Shown here: positions 22,904 through 35,208 of the stretch, in pieces
Layout: each line of letters opens with the position of its first letter
Position numbering within the stretch: position 1 is the stretch's first letter
The notes under the pieces: generated by a model
Database searches by the model: none
Told to the model about the DNA's origin: nothing
What the model saw: only the letters and a program-made list of their open reading frames with translations
Position numbers and translations under genes: made by a program
NCBI GenBank assembly: GCA_051453625.1
Contig: JBOZIK010000001.1
Coordinates: 119,703,653 to 119,767,652, forward strand
Length of the DNA: 64,000 bases
Source: Welwitschia mirabilis
Taxonomy: Eukaryota > Gnetophyta > Gnetopsida > Welwitschiales
Direction: 5' to 3'

Positions 22904-23852
22904 NNNNNNNNNNNNNNNNNNNNNNNNNNNNNNNNNNNNNNNNNNNNNNNNNNNNNNNNNNNNNNNNNNNNNNNNNNNNNNNNNNNNNNNNNNNNNNNNN
23001 NNNNNNNNNNNNNNNNNNNNNNNNNNNNNNNNNNNNNNNNNNNNNNNNNNNNNNNNNNNNNNNNNNNNNNNNNNNNNNNNNNNNNNNNNNNNNNNNNNNN
23101 NNNNNNNNNNNNNNNNNNNNNNNNNNNNNNNNNNNNNNNNNNNNNNNNNNNNNNNNNNNNNNNNNNNNNNNNNNNNNNNNNNNNNNNNNNNNNNNNNNNN
23201 NNNNNNNNNNNNNNNNNNNNNNNNNNNNNNNNNNNNNNNNNNNNNNNNNNNNNNNNNNNNNNNNNNNNNNNNNNNNNNNNNNNNNNNNNNNNNNNNNNNN
23301 NNNNNNNNNNNNNNNNNNNNNNNNNNNNNNNNNNNNNNNNNNNNNNNNNNNNNNNNNNNNNNNNNNNNNNNNNNNNNNNNNNNNNNNNNNNNNNNNNNNN
23401 NNNNNNNNNNNNNNNNNNNNNNNNNNNNNNNNNNNNNNNNNNNNNNNNNNNNNNNNNNNNNNNNNNNNNNNNNNNNNNNNNNNNNNNNNNNNNNNNNNNN
23501 NNNNNNNNNNNNNNNNNNNNNNNNNNNNNNNNNNNNNNNNNNNNNNNNNNNNNNNNNNNNNNNNNNNNNNNNNNNNNNNNNNNNNNNNNNNNNNNNNNNN
23601 NNNNNNNNNNNNNNNNNNNNNNNNNNNNNNNNNNNNNNNNNNNNNNNNNNNNNNNNNNNNNNNNNNNNNNNNNNNNNNNNNNNNNNNNNNNNNNNNNNNN
23701 NNNNNNNNNNNNNNNNNNNNNNNNNNNNNNNNNNNNNNNNNNNNNNNNNNNNNNNNNNNNNNNNNNNNNNNNNNNNNNNNNNNNNNNNNNNNNNNNNNNN
23801 NNNNNNNNNNNNNNNNNNNNNNNNNNNNNNNNNNNNNNNNNNNNNNNNNNNN
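22904..23852. other. assembly gap, 949 N
   Basis: Bounded on the left by (CT)n and on the right by a C/T-rich tract (23853-23905), so much of it may be pyrimidine-rich simple sequence. Confidence 0.9.
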
Positions 23853-23929
23853 CCCATCCCACCCCACCCTTCTCACCCCCTTCCCCCCCCCTCTCTCTCT
23901 CTTCCACTTCTCCTTTACACTTCCCATTT
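23853..23929. repeat. C/T-rich low-complexity tract
   Basis: Sequence such as CCCATCCCACCCCACCC and CCCCCCCCTCTCTCTC, probably the far edge of the microsatellite in the gap. Confidence 0.8.
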
Positions 23930-24600
23930 TTTTAAAATATTTTTTATGGGGGTGGGATGATCATGCTTCTATTACTTTACAATAAATTGTACAAATAGAT
24001 TAAATCTATAATTAAGTTATTACTAAAACTTCAGGAGAAAACTCTCCTTGCTATAATGCAAAAACTAAAGATTCAAACTATTCTTTTGGGGCAGAAACCT
24101 CCTACTGATTCACAATCAACCTAAAATAAAGTTTCCATTTAAAGAAGGTATTCAATCAAGTTGTTAGCCTTAAAGATAATCATCTTACTAGTAAAACTAT
24201 CCTAGTCTAAAAACTAATGCTTTCATAATAATATGAATAATCACAACCAAAGACTATTGGTTACTTAATTTACTAAACTTACAAATATAGAAAAGAAAAG
24301 ATAATTTACATATAATGAAAAGTAAAGGTAAAATTCTTAAAACATTGCCAATAGAATGAAGTGATTTTGTTTATTAAATATGCCTCTTACTAAAAACTAA
24401 TCTTAGATACTTTCGTAAGTTAAAAATACCTAGGGCTAAAGTAAAGATAGGGAACTACATTTTTAAGTAATTCTCTTAATAAGAAATTACTTTTTAAAAT
24501 AATTCTACTATTTTCATATAATCTAATAGATAATAACATGATCAGTGTATACATTAGTATGAAATCTAAGTAGGTACTACTACCAAATGATAACCCAAAT
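23930..24600 (+). repeat. dispersed repeat R, copy 2, second part
   Basis: Corresponds to about 13000-13560 of copy 1, for example CTAAAGTAAAGATAGGGAACTA at 24435 against 13397. It continues the similarity broken at 21270. Confidence 0.5.
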
Positions 24601-25500
24601 GATCATCTCTTATGGAATGTATTACAATCCTTGTCTTCAATATAAATTCAAACTATTAATATGACATACACTAGTATACGACATAGACCCAAATGTCATA
24701 ATCTAGTAAAGTAATTAATAACATTTAAATGTTAATTAATTTTAAATGATAAAAGTATATCATAAGTTTTTTGCATTTTATATTTAGGCATTGAAATTAA
24801 CAATTTGAATGATGTAATGAAATGAATAACATAAAATGGTAATGCCAATGCAATACAAGGGAAATTAAAACTTCTTAAATGTAACCCATTATCAAGTTTA
24901 CCAACTTATCATCACTCAAGTTGATCCTTATACTCCATTTCAAAATTAGATTTTATCTATTAAAGCATTATATTGACATTAACATAAACCATAATGAATA
25001 CTAAGAGAGAGAATTTTGAGAGAAAAATCACACTTTATTAGTCCAAAAAAATGTACTAAATTGCATTTTCTTATAAGTAACAAGTCCTTAATGAAGTACA
25101 CTTAGACTAACACTAAGGAAAGCTCTTCTTCCAAGTGAATGGGTCTCTTATCTAAGATGATCTAATTGTTACAAGTTTGTTTAATTCAAAAGATATTATA
25201 TAGAATACCTAATAGGGGTATTTATAGTTTTTGTTTGATATTTGAGTTAGTAAACTATTGGGACTAAAGGAGTATTACTCAATTAAAAAATTAGTTATAA
25301 CTTAATCAATTTTTAAATAGTTACTGATTGTCATCCTTTGAGGATTATCTAGACAAAGTGGAAAGAGAAGGGATCAAACACATAATAACTTTTTCACATC
25401 TCATCCAACCAAATGATTGTGATTTTTGAAGAGATGAATATTTTAGCACTATTTCCAAGGAAATATTCAATAGATTTAAGATTGATTCTTATTATATGAG
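24601..25500. other. AT-rich block with possible minus-strand promoter
   Basis: No coding frame. On the minus strand ACTATAAATACCCC contains TATAAATA (25219-25226 on the plus strand), followed by pyrimidine-rich sequence with TCTCTCTC-like words. This resembles the TATA-to-R part of a plant LTR read on the minus strand, possibly linked to repeat R. Weak evidence. Confidence 0.3.
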
Positions 25501-26479
25501 TAAGTAACTTAATTTAAAGATTGTTTATTTATGTAGTGTTATGTACTAAGCTTCAATTGAATGTACTTCTACTTAATTGATTACCTTTGGATATATGAGT
25601 ATCTTCTTAATTGTCTACATTTGGATTATATTTTTCATGTTCCTTTCCTACTTGCTTTTTTACTTTATGCTCTATTTTATGATTTTATTTTTATTGGTAT
25701 ACATTTATTTTAAGAGATTATCCATTAGCTCTACTCTTTTGTAAAGAGATTATCATTCCTTATTAGGTCCATCCCTTATAATTTGTGTAATCTTGGGGAT
25801 TACCACATTTTATAAAACTTTGCCTACATTTTACACTTTGTGTGATTTGAGTAATTGGTACATTAATTATTATTGAAATTCACTAATTATAATTCATGTA
25901 ATCTAGAATACCATTTCTCTTTAGATGTAGAGAAGTTTGTTTAACATTTTATGATCATGTNNNNNNNNNNNNNNNNNNNATAGAGAAAAATTCTTCATTG
26001 AAGAAACTATTAATGAAGGTTTATTTGAATTTAACATAATAACTAGATATGAGATAGAAAAATTTATTAAAATAATATAAAAGATAATTTTTATTCTTTC
26101 AATACTTTTGTCTCATATACTTCTTAGTCTAAACCTTGAGTAAACATCATTTCAAATAACTCTTCATTCTCTTCTACAATTCTTTTCTTTTCTAACAATC
26201 CTTCAAAATTATTAAAACATTATTCATTCTTTGTAAAAATAGCTCCATGTTCTTTAACTAGCACTACTAAATCCTTCAAAGAGATCATCACTAATAGGAA
26301 ACAAGAAATAAAAAATACTTTTGATCTAACCTTAGGTGATGATGTAGAATTAAATAATTTTAATGGTTACCCAACATGTTTAGGATAAGATGGTAAAGAT
26401 CTCTTTCAGCACCTAGCAAAATAGAACAAATAGTCCTTATATCAGGAACAACTGAAATAATAGGACTTACATGATCATT
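25501..26479. other. AT-rich stretch with 19-N gap, upstream of gypsy gag
   Basis: Contains a gap at 25961-25979. It may hold the 5' LTR or leader of the Athila/Tat-like element, but no LTR end, primer site or partner LTR was found. Confidence 0.35.
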
Positions 26480-26639
26480 TTTTCTTTCATCTTAAGAGAT
26501 CAAGTTAAAAATTAATTAAAAACCATACATCATAAAATTCTGAAATCTTGGAACCAAATTTAAATTCCTTTATCAAATTCTTCATGAGTAAAATCCCTAT
26601 AAGATAAATAAGAAGATAAGTTAACTTTTTTCTAACTTG

Positions 26640-27420
26640 CTTTTTTGTAAAAACCACATGAATATTATGTAATAACCTATGTGATATTTCTTATTATCAT
26701 ATTATCAAATCCCATAGATGAATTTCCAAGGGAATAACTAATTGAGTATTTTTATAATGAACTTAATAACCAAATCAAACATTCTATATATTTCTCTTAT
26801 CAAGGTAACATTTTTTAACTTGACATTGAATGAATCATAAAATATTTTAGAGTAATTGATAGAGGTAAGTTAAACTTGGCCAGGACCTATACCTAAGGAA
26901 GATTACTTAGTAAGGTAAATGCTTAAAGACATCAAGAGAGTCGAACATGAGAAACTAATTAGCCTTAATAACCTTATTAAATAATTAACTAGCACTTAGA
27001 TAGATATAATGGATCCATTATAGATGCAAAGATGAGTAATAAAAAGCCTTTAACATTTTACAACACATGTAAGATTTGTAAGGATGATTTCTATGCAACA
27101 ATATATTGTCTTATATTTTCAACTTACAAAGAGGTCATTTGTGAAGAGAGATGTGAATTTAACCAAAGGCCTAAAATTTATACAAAAAATCAAAATTTCC
27201 AACATAGAAATAATAGACCATCACATAATTTTAAGATCTCTTTTGAAAATGGATTTACAAATAAAAATTTTAAATCAAGTTCTCCCAACTTTCAAAGCAA
27301 TAAAGGTGATTTACTTTATCAGTCTATTTAAAAACCTAAGAAGATGTAAGAGAAAATAAACGAAAACATTTAAAATAAATACAAGAATATTGAAAATGTA
27401 TTAGGAATTCTTTAACAAAT
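26640..27420 (+). pseudogene. gypsy gag remnant
   Basis: The stretch IPIDEFPRE (about 26710) leads into IEYFYNELNNQIKHSI, matching the retrotransposon gag domain (usual form ...FY.GL....R..). Further on CKICKDDFYATIYC (about 27070-27110) resembles a zinc-binding knuckle, followed by an Asn/Phe/Lys-rich tail (27120-27330). Two overlapping frames stay open near 27030-27360, but neither has an independent gene signature. Assignment relies on the match to the family pattern and on the protease and RT that follow. Confidence 0.5.
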
Positions 27421-27959
27421 AACTTTAGGAAATCAAAGACTGTAAGATCCTCTTGTAGCTCAAACAATTTCAAACTTAAGTAACATGAAGAAAGATTGAA
27501 AATTAGTAATAAGACATGTAACTAATATAACTTTATATCAAGAGTTCTTGTCATCATAAAAAAATGACAAGAATGCAATCACTGATGATGATAATTAAAT
27601 CCTTTAAATTCCTAGTTTTCCTTAAACCTCAAAAGATAAATCAAATAATAATAATTCAACTTATAAGTAGAAAGGTAAGAAACTAGGAACCCCATGTCTT
27701 GAGAGATTGAAAACCAATCCAAGTTATGATGATTACCTTAAAGTAATTATATAAGATGTGAAAATGAACTTATCATTTTGAAAAATCTTGTAATATAATC
27801 CTAGGTATGCTATGATGTGGAAAGAATTAATGAAACGAAAACAAAAATAATCCATATCTAGATAAGATTTTATAGCACAATCCATTTTCAACTTAGTGAT
27901 TCAAAAGTATCCAAATTTTAAGAAACTAGAGGCTAAATTATAAGAGTTATATTGAAAGA

Positions 27960-28290
27960 AAATAACAAGATCAAAAAGGCTTAGATTGACATTGGAGTAA
28001 GCATTAACATTTTCCCACTTCAAATAGGATGAACCCACTTAAGATCATTTTAGAATTGATAGATGTAATAATAAAAAGACCTAGAGGAAACATTAAAAAT
28101 TAGTCATTGAAATTGATAAAGCTTTCATACAATAGATGTAGCTATTATTAAGATTAAAACTAATGAAGAATATCCATTTCTTTGAGGTAGATTCTTTTGT
28201 GTTACAACACATTATATCAGAGATAATAGAACAATAATCATGGAATGTCATATATGAAATAAGAAATTTAAGATAGAGTCTTTAACATCA
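27960..28290 (+). pseudogene. gypsy aspartic protease remnant
   Basis: DIGVSINIFPLQIG starts at 27988, corresponding to the plant gypsy protease motif D.GASIN..P. Downstream, EEYPFL.GRFF and THYIRDNRTIIM (28160-28240) match the second half (P.LLGRPFL.T....ID). The active-site D-x-G triplet is present as DIG, but stops interrupt the frame. Confidence 0.6.
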
Positions 28291-28859
28291 CTAAGAAGAA
28301 TATTTTGAATGATTTAGAATTAGATGAATATATTATATTAATAATGTTCCTTCAACATCATCCTATAGATTAAAGCCTTTAAACTTTTCATAATGAATCC
28401 TTATTTGATGGTCATGATGAGTATTCCAACATTCTAGGTAGCTTTAACTTTTCAAACACTTATTATTGTAATAATGATATTTTGGACAACAATCAACAAA
28501 GAAGGATTGAATAACACCTTGATACCCTTACTAAAATGACATTCAACATATGTGATCAATAGAAACTTTACTTCACCATGATGGATGTTCAACTTATACA
28601 AGTCATAACTATGTCATTCAGCTTAAAGAAATACCTAATGATTTGATGTTCATAGTTTTAAATGAAAACCTAAAAGAAACATTAGTGATTAGTTAATTCC
28701 TTAGTCCTTGATAAGAAAAGCCTTTTCTTAGACCACATAGATACCTTACTATAATTCCTCCCTCAATTGTTCAACATAATATCTATTTATAAGACAATGC
28801 TAAACCAATTAAAAAACCCCAAAAAAGCTTAACTTTAGATCTTTAAAGATTAAATTATT

Positions 28860-30060
28860 AACTTATGGATGATAAAATTTTTTATGCCATTTCTAATAGT
28901 AAGTGGGTCATCCCCTTCAAAATAGAACTCAAAGAAAGTGAAAAGTTTTTCATGTGCATAAAATTAAATAAATTTAATGACATAACTAAGGAATATCATT
29001 TTGCATTTCCCTCTTTAAACTAATTCATTGATCATATAAAAGTAAATCCTTACTATTTTTTTATTGATAGATATAGTGGCTAAACCAACTTTGCATAATT
29101 AATGAAGATCAAGTAAACATAATGTTTGCCTCATCCTTTGGTACTTTTTCCTTTAGAAGAATGTCCTTTACTTTAGAAAATGCACTAAGTACCTTTTAAG
29201 CAGCCATTATGGATATAGTTTTAGAAATGATTAAATAGTTTATTAAAATGTTTTTGGATGAATTTTCAATATCTATAGATTATTTTGATCAAATCATGAA
29301 AAATTAAAAAAAGTCTTAGATCATTATATCAACTATGGTTTGCACTTGAGTTGGTAAAATAACAATTTTTTAGTAAGAAATGGTATTGTTTTGGGTCATA
29401 CATTTTAAGTAAAGGAATTAAAAGGAAACCATTCAAAATTAACATTATTTGTAATATTTTTCTATTATTAATATTAAATAAATTAGATATTTCCTTGGAA
29501 ATCCTAAATTATATTGAGATTCATTAAAGATTAGGTCAAAATATGTAAAACTCTTTATTACTTACCTATGAAAAATGTAAAATTTGATTGAAATAAATAT
29601 TTTCAAAAATACTTTAAAGATGATAAGGAAAAAATCACTTCTAAATCTATTATAAGAGTTCCATTTTAAGTACGTATTTTTAATTAATATGTAATGCAAG
29701 TAACATAACAATAGGTGATGTGTTAGTAAAAAAACATAAGAATGAATATCACTATATTATCTACATTAGTAAAACATCTCTAGTGTTTAGGTTAACTACG
29801 TAACCATAAATAAAGAAATTCTATTCATAATTTTCTAGGTAGACAAACTTTAGCACTACTTCATGGATTTTACACTAGTATATGCATTAATCATGCTGTT
29901 ATTTATTATCTTATAACTATGAAGCAAGCTTATGCTAGACTTACTATATGAGTGTTATGAAAGAAACAATTAAATCTTACTATCATTGCCAAATTAGGGA
30001 AACATAATTGTTTTACTGATCATTAGAATTCCTCAAGAGTAAAGACCTATTCATTTTTCA
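28860..30060 (+). pseudogene. gypsy reverse transcriptase-RNase H remnant
   Basis: ISNSKWVIPF, EYHFAFPSLN and PYYFFIDRYSG (29048-29080) reproduce the first RT motifs of Athila-type elements. The catalytic block reads FIKMFLDEFS (about 29242-29270), so FMDD has become FLDE. VLGHTF (29390), RYFLGNP, SLKIRSKYVK and an NVKFDWNKYFQK-like segment (about 29575-29610) follow, then RNase H residues YVTINKEILFIIF.VDK (about 29800-29860). There are numerous stops and at least one lost catalytic residue. Assignment to Ty3/gypsy is firm because more than six motifs lie in order. Confidence 0.8.
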
Positions 30061-30109
30061 TTAGATATTCTCATTGAAGATACATTTCTTAATGAATAAA
30101 TCTTTACTA

Positions 30110-31116
30110 TCAATCAACTTTATGTTTTGTCTTTCCAACATCTTTCCCCATGCTATGCTAACATTTCTAAATTATATTATTACCATAAAAAATCCCTTAA
30201 CATTTAATGAAAAACCAATGAAAATATTTTCTCCATAGAATAGAGGATTATGAATGGGATAAGCCACATTTGTATCATCATACAAAAATCAAATAATATG
30301 TAAGTGTGTTAAGAGGGGAAAAAACATGATATCCTTACCCTTTGTCATGATAATATTTATTGTGGATGACACTTTAATGGCCAAAAAATGGTCATGAAAA
30401 TCTTACATGCTAGTTTTTATTAGCCTACTATTTTTTAGAATTCCTTTGACTTTACTTTTGAAGCTTATCTAAATCTTAAGACATGTCCTTCCTAATCATT
30501 TTTTAATATGAACTTTTTAATTATTAGGGTATTAACTTAATATACACTCATAAACAATAATCTTATAAGAAAAATTACTTTCTTATGGCTATAGATTATG
30601 TGAATAAATGGATTAAAGAAATTCCTACTATTACCAGTGATGCTAAAATTGTGTGCTCTTTTCTTCATTATAATATATTTCATAGGTTTGGTGTTTGAAG
30701 AATCTTAATTAGTGACCAAGGAATCCACTTCATAAAGAAAGTCCTTAGAAAGGTTCTTTCTTTAATAGCTATTAAACATAGAATTACCAATGCATATCAT
30801 CTTCAAACTAATGGTTTAGATGCAAATTCAAATAAAGAAATTAAGAATATGCTTAAAAATGATTTTTAAAAACCAATGATGTTCTTTGGGCTTATCATAT
30901 AACTTGGTGTAACTCACTTTATTTTTCAGCTCTAATGAACTTGTGTATGATAAGACTTGTATTCTTTTTCTATAACTCTTACAGCACTATCCATTAACCT
31001 AATGTTATTTATGTTGATTATAACCTTCATTATTATATAGTACAATTATAAGACCTTAATGAGAAACATATCTATGTCATTCATAAATGAATCATCTATA
31101 AAGACCAAGTTATAAT
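30110..31116 (+). pseudogene. gypsy integrase remnant, 5' part
   Basis: The zinc-finger region reads CHDNIYCG-stop-HFNGQKM (30343-30395) and SFYWPTIF-like. The core has ISDQGIHF (30708-30731) with the catalytic aspartate, then ITNAYHLQTNGLDANSNKE (ending about 30839) with the catalytic glutamate. The end, IKTKL (about 31093-31110), is the start of the C-terminal segment that resumes at 41933 beyond S2. Stops are scattered. Confidence 0.75.
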
Positions 31117-32565
31117 TGTTGAATTATTATTACCAATTGATGTGCAACTAATGTTTTCTATATAACACGATTTGTTGTATTTTGTGTAGAAAATATTAAT
31201 CACTTTCAGGTTAGAAGTTGAATAGATGAATTTCACATTTTTATCCTAATACCTGTCAAGTTTTGTTACCCTCTTGAGGGGTCTGCCGGACTTCTAATGG
31301 GTTGATCGCACTTGGAATAAACTCTGAAAAATGAACTAAAATCAAAGGGGTTAACAAGACATCTGAGGAATCAACTAGATCTATAAACTTGAGAACTTGT
31401 ACTTCTAAACTAATTGCCAAGGGATCAATTAGATATTTGAGGGGTCGATTGGACCTATAAACCTTAGAACCAATACTCCTAAATTGATTATCAAGGGATT
31501 GACCAGACATCTGAAGGGTTGAATGAACCTTAGAACTGTGCACTTGATATTCCTAAACTAATTGTCAAGTGGTTAACTAGAAACTTGAGGGATTAATTGC
31601 ATTTGAGAACTGAGCATCAATGCCTTACACCTAATCAATAATGAATTAACTAGATTACTAAGGGATCAATCAAACTTGATGCAAAAAAACTGGTAGATTT
31701 TATTAGGATTAAGAGAGTAACTGGATAAATATATGGGAAACTAGATGAGTGGTCAATTAGATCTAAGGATCTAACCAAACATGGAGCGTTAAGAAACTAG
31801 GATAACTAAAAAATTCACTCGAATGACCTATTTAAGTGATGGCACTAGGAGTATTTGATCAAATGTTTGAGGGGTTAACCAGTCAAAAGAGAAACAAAAA
31901 TTTTATATCCATTATTTATTTATTTTATAGCCATTAGAAGTGAATTTTCACTTGTAACAACTCTAAAAGCTTTCCATTATAAATAGCCAAGTGTTAAATC
32001 ACTGTTATACCTTGTACTAAACTATTAAATCTTGGTGATAGACCATTGTATTCTTTTGGCATTGCATTCCTAACTAAAGAAAAATCAACATCTATTGTAT
32101 CTTTAAATATGAGGTCAGATCTATAGCACTCTATTATTCCTAGATTATCATCTCTAGAAGAAGTACTTTATTACTTTCATTGAGTTAAAGATCAAGTGAT
32201 ACCTATGCATTAGTGCATATTACCTTTACTTCCAAGGTTTTTTCAAAAAGGTTAAGACTAATACTTCAAGTCTATTTGTAAAGGTTATAGATAAACCTAT
32301 CATACCTAGAAGAATTTAACAAAGATCTAGATCAGGTTTGGATAGAAGTTGATCATCAAGAGTAGGAGGTTTTGCTGAGCCACTATAAGACTTGTATGCA
32401 TATGATTAGTATTTTTGTGCTTTCTATTATTTTTATTTTTTAGAATACTTTTAATTTTATACACAAGTTTTTTAGTGATTTATTTTTAAGTAAAGTATTT
32501 TTATTTGAAGATTATTCATTAAATTTTTAGAATTCTATTCAGCCCCTAGGGTTCTTGATCCTACA
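31117..32565 (+). repeat. 5' LTR of S2, type II
   Basis: It starts TGTTGAATTATTATTACC, has a GGGTTGATC/GGGTCGATT/GGTCAATT-rich U3 (31290-31890) and TATAAATAG at 31978-31986, and ends GGGTTCTTGATCCTACA. The primer site that follows is shortened (TTTGCAGAGCTAAG, 32567-32580) relative to S3: four bases of TTTGGTATCAGAGC are deleted. Confidence 0.85.
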
Positions 32566-32627
32566 ATTTGCAGAGCTAAGTTGAGTCCCTATTAAGATTT
32601 TAACCAATCTAAACTTTAGAATTCAAA

Positions 32628-33760
32628 AATTAGTGATTTCTCTAATGGCTTTTCCACTAGTTTTTTACTTATGTTCGATGGATTAAATTATGCTTATTGG
32701 AAAGCCTCAATGAGAAACTTCCTTAGATTCCTAGATGTAGATATTAAAGAGGTTATTTACAAAGGATATATTATGCCTCTGTTAGCAAAACCTAATGCAA
32801 ATGATAATACCATTTTAGTCTTAAAAACATAAGAATAATGTACTACCACCAATAGAATCAAAGCAACCATAGTCATCAATGCTCTTGATGCTATATTTTG
32901 TGTAGTTTGTGTACATGAATTTAAATGTATTGTAAACTATGAATATGCAAAGAAAGCATGGGATATTCTTAAAGTCACACATAAAGGAACATCTATAGTC
33001 AAGCAACCCAATCTCCAAATGCTTATCTCTAAATTTGAAGAGATTCAAATGGATAAGGAGGAGATCTTATAGGAGTTCTTTACTAAACATATTAACATTT
33101 TCAATTTCATGATAAGCCTAAGCAAATGATTAGATAAAGTAAAAGTGGTTGGAAAAGTGCTAAGATCCCTTTTAAAGAGATTTAAATTGAAAGTTATAAT
33201 AATTGAGAAAAGTAAGAATATCAATATAATGGTACTAGAAAAGCTCCAAGGTAATTTTCAAACATATGAATTAAAATTTTCTAAAGATAAGAAGAAAGAT
33301 ATTGCTTTGAAGTATGTGCAGGAATGATATAGGTGAGAGAAATCAGATGAAGAGTTAGATGATGATGAAGTTTATTTTCTAGTAAGAAGGTTTAAGAAAT
33401 TTTTACATAGAAGGAAAAAGAAAGGTGAACCAAGTAGAAGCACAAGATGAGAACACCTAAAGTATAGGAAGAACCAATATAAAGGAAAAGAAATCTAATG
33501 CTACACTTATAAAGTCTTTGAATATATGGAAAATGAGTGTCTGAACAATAAAAGAGATCATAGAAAATAAAACACATCTTCATTTATTTCAACATGGAAT
33601 AATGTAGATGAGGATGATGACAGTAGTTTAGATTAAAAGTCTAATGGAGACAGAAGACTCTCTTTCATGGTGATTATGCCTCCACTATAGAACTTACCTA
33701 GTACATCAGAGCCTAATGATTTGGATGTGATTGATAAAGAATAGAATGAGCTAGAAGATA
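32628..33760 (+). pseudogene. gag of S2
   Basis: The copia gag core is easily read: LMFDGLNYAYWKASMRNFL (32675 area), DVDIKEVIYKGYI, EYAKKAWDILKVTHKGT (32940-32990), LISKFEEIQMDKEE and VLEKLQGNFQTYELKFSKDK (33229-33290). The zinc knuckle at 33499-33540 is CYTYKVFEYMENEC, with the second cysteine and the histidine replaced by tyrosine. It is followed by a TWNNVDEDDD acidic stretch. The start codon equivalent is TTAG where S3 has ATGAG. Stops occur at about 32830, 33070 and elsewhere. This is the capsid/nucleocapsid region of a dead copy. Confidence 0.85.
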
Positions 33761-34269
33761 ATTATTAAGAACTATACTTAGAATGTAAGAAGTTAGAAAA
33801 ATGAATAAATGATCTAAATAAGATTATAAAGACTCTCACTAAAGAAAAGGAGGAAATGGAATTAAAGTTCAAAAAGATCAAATATAAAAATTATGATCTT
33901 ATTTTACAAGTAAAATATTTATCTCATTTTATTAATAAATGTTTTAGTGGTTTATCTAAATTGGAATAGTTACTTAGAATTTGGAAACCATATTATGATA
34001 AGTTATGTATTGGATTCATTGCTTAACAACCACAAAGTTAAAAAATCAAGTAACTTGGCAAAATAAATTCATTTTTAAAGTTACTTGTCATTTATATGAT
34101 AACTTAGATCATTCAAAATTGTTTTGAAATGCTAGAAAGTTAATGCTATTTTCAAATTCAATCAGTTCCTTTTGTTTTAAATTTATTCCAAAAGGAGATG
34201 TACCACATAAGTATAAAAGTACTAAGTGGGTAAAAACTAATGATTTAAAAAGTCTCTTAATTTAAATAG

Positions 34270-34640
34270 CTTTCAAGTTTTCAAATGGTAGTAGCTGACA
34301 TTTGGATAGTGGATGCTCAAGATACATAATAGAAGATAAATCTAGATTCAAATAGTTGAGCAAATTTAATGAAGAAGAAGTTACTTTTGACAATAATAAA
34401 AGAATAAAGAGCAAAGGTATCAAAAGCATCAGTGGAGTTAACTTACCTAGAATTCATGAAGTTTTATATGCTAATAATTTAAATCACAATTTATTAAGTA
34501 TTATTCAAATCTGTGATTAAGGTTATAACATAGTTTTTGATAAGTTTAAGTGTAAAATTTTGCATGGAAAATCAAATGATGTTATCCTTAGAGAAATTAG
34601 AATAGATAATATTTATAGCATAGATCAATCATTTTCCCAT
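34270..34640 (+). pseudogene. aspartic protease of S2
   Basis: LDSGCSRYIIEDKSRF begins at 34302. The active-site DSG (34305-34313) is intact, followed by NNLNHNLLSIIQ-like residues near 34480-34510. Frameshifts and stops interrupt it. The upstream part (33760-34270) is a Lys/Glu-rich gag-pro linker. Confidence 0.75.
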
Positions 34641-34679
34641 GTTATTTTTCTCATGTTGCTCAAGAAGAACCTTGACATA

Positions 34680-35108
34680 AACAACTAGATCATGTTAATT
34701 ATGATTAACTAAAAATAATTATTTCTAAATACATTATAAAAGGTATTTATAAAATAAATGTAGAAAGATAGGGTTTATGTAATACATGCCAAAAGGAAAA
34801 ACAAATAAGAACTTTATAAAAATATAAAAATCAAGTTTCCACAACTATGTCATTAGAGCTCATTCATATGGACTTGGTAGACCTCACACAAACTCAAAGT
34901 CTAGGTGGTATACATTATTTTCTTACTATGATTGATAATTAATATAGATATACATGGGTTGCATTTCTTTAAACAAATTTAAAGCTTCCAAATATTGGGT
35001 TAAGATATGCAATAATATTCAAAATAAGAAAGGGTATATCATAAAGAAAATAAGAAGTGACCATGATGGTGAATTTGAGAACCATTTATTTAAGAAATAT
35101 TACATTGA
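34680..35108 (+). pseudogene. integrase of S2, left copy
   Basis: LDHVNYD (about 34686) and CNTCQKEKQIRT (about 34780-34815) form the HHCC zinc-binding part. LIHMDLVDL (34860) carries the first catalytic aspartate. KKIRSDHDGEFENHLFKKY (about 35050-35100) carries the second aspartate region. The sequence is cut by a 100-N gap at 35109. The last 271 bases (34838-35108) are repeated at 36116-36397 with about 15 percent differences. Confidence 0.8.
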
Positions 35109-35208
35109 NNNNNNNNNNNNNNNNNNNNNNNNNNNNNNNNNNNNNNNNNNNNNNNNNNNNNNNNNNNNNNNNNNNNNNNNNNNNNNNNNNNNNNNNNNNN
35201 NNNNNNNN
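35109..35208. other. assembly gap, 100 N, inside S2 integrase
   Basis: Placeholder-sized gap. Left of it is integrase; right of it is an inverted LTR followed by the same integrase segment again. Confidence 0.95.

Noticed and set aside
22796-23927. Long minus-strand reading frames full of Arg-Glu repeats
   Set aside because: They come from a CT microsatellite read through 949 undetermined bases and have no independent support.
27084-27359. Second overlapping open frame in the gypsy gag tail
   Set aside because: It is the shifted frame of the Asn/Lys-rich gag stretch and shows no motif of its own.
31256-31543. 95-codon minus-strand ORF in the S2 5' LTR
   Set aside because: It lies across the GTCAAC-type motif array of U3 and is not conserved in the other LTR copies.
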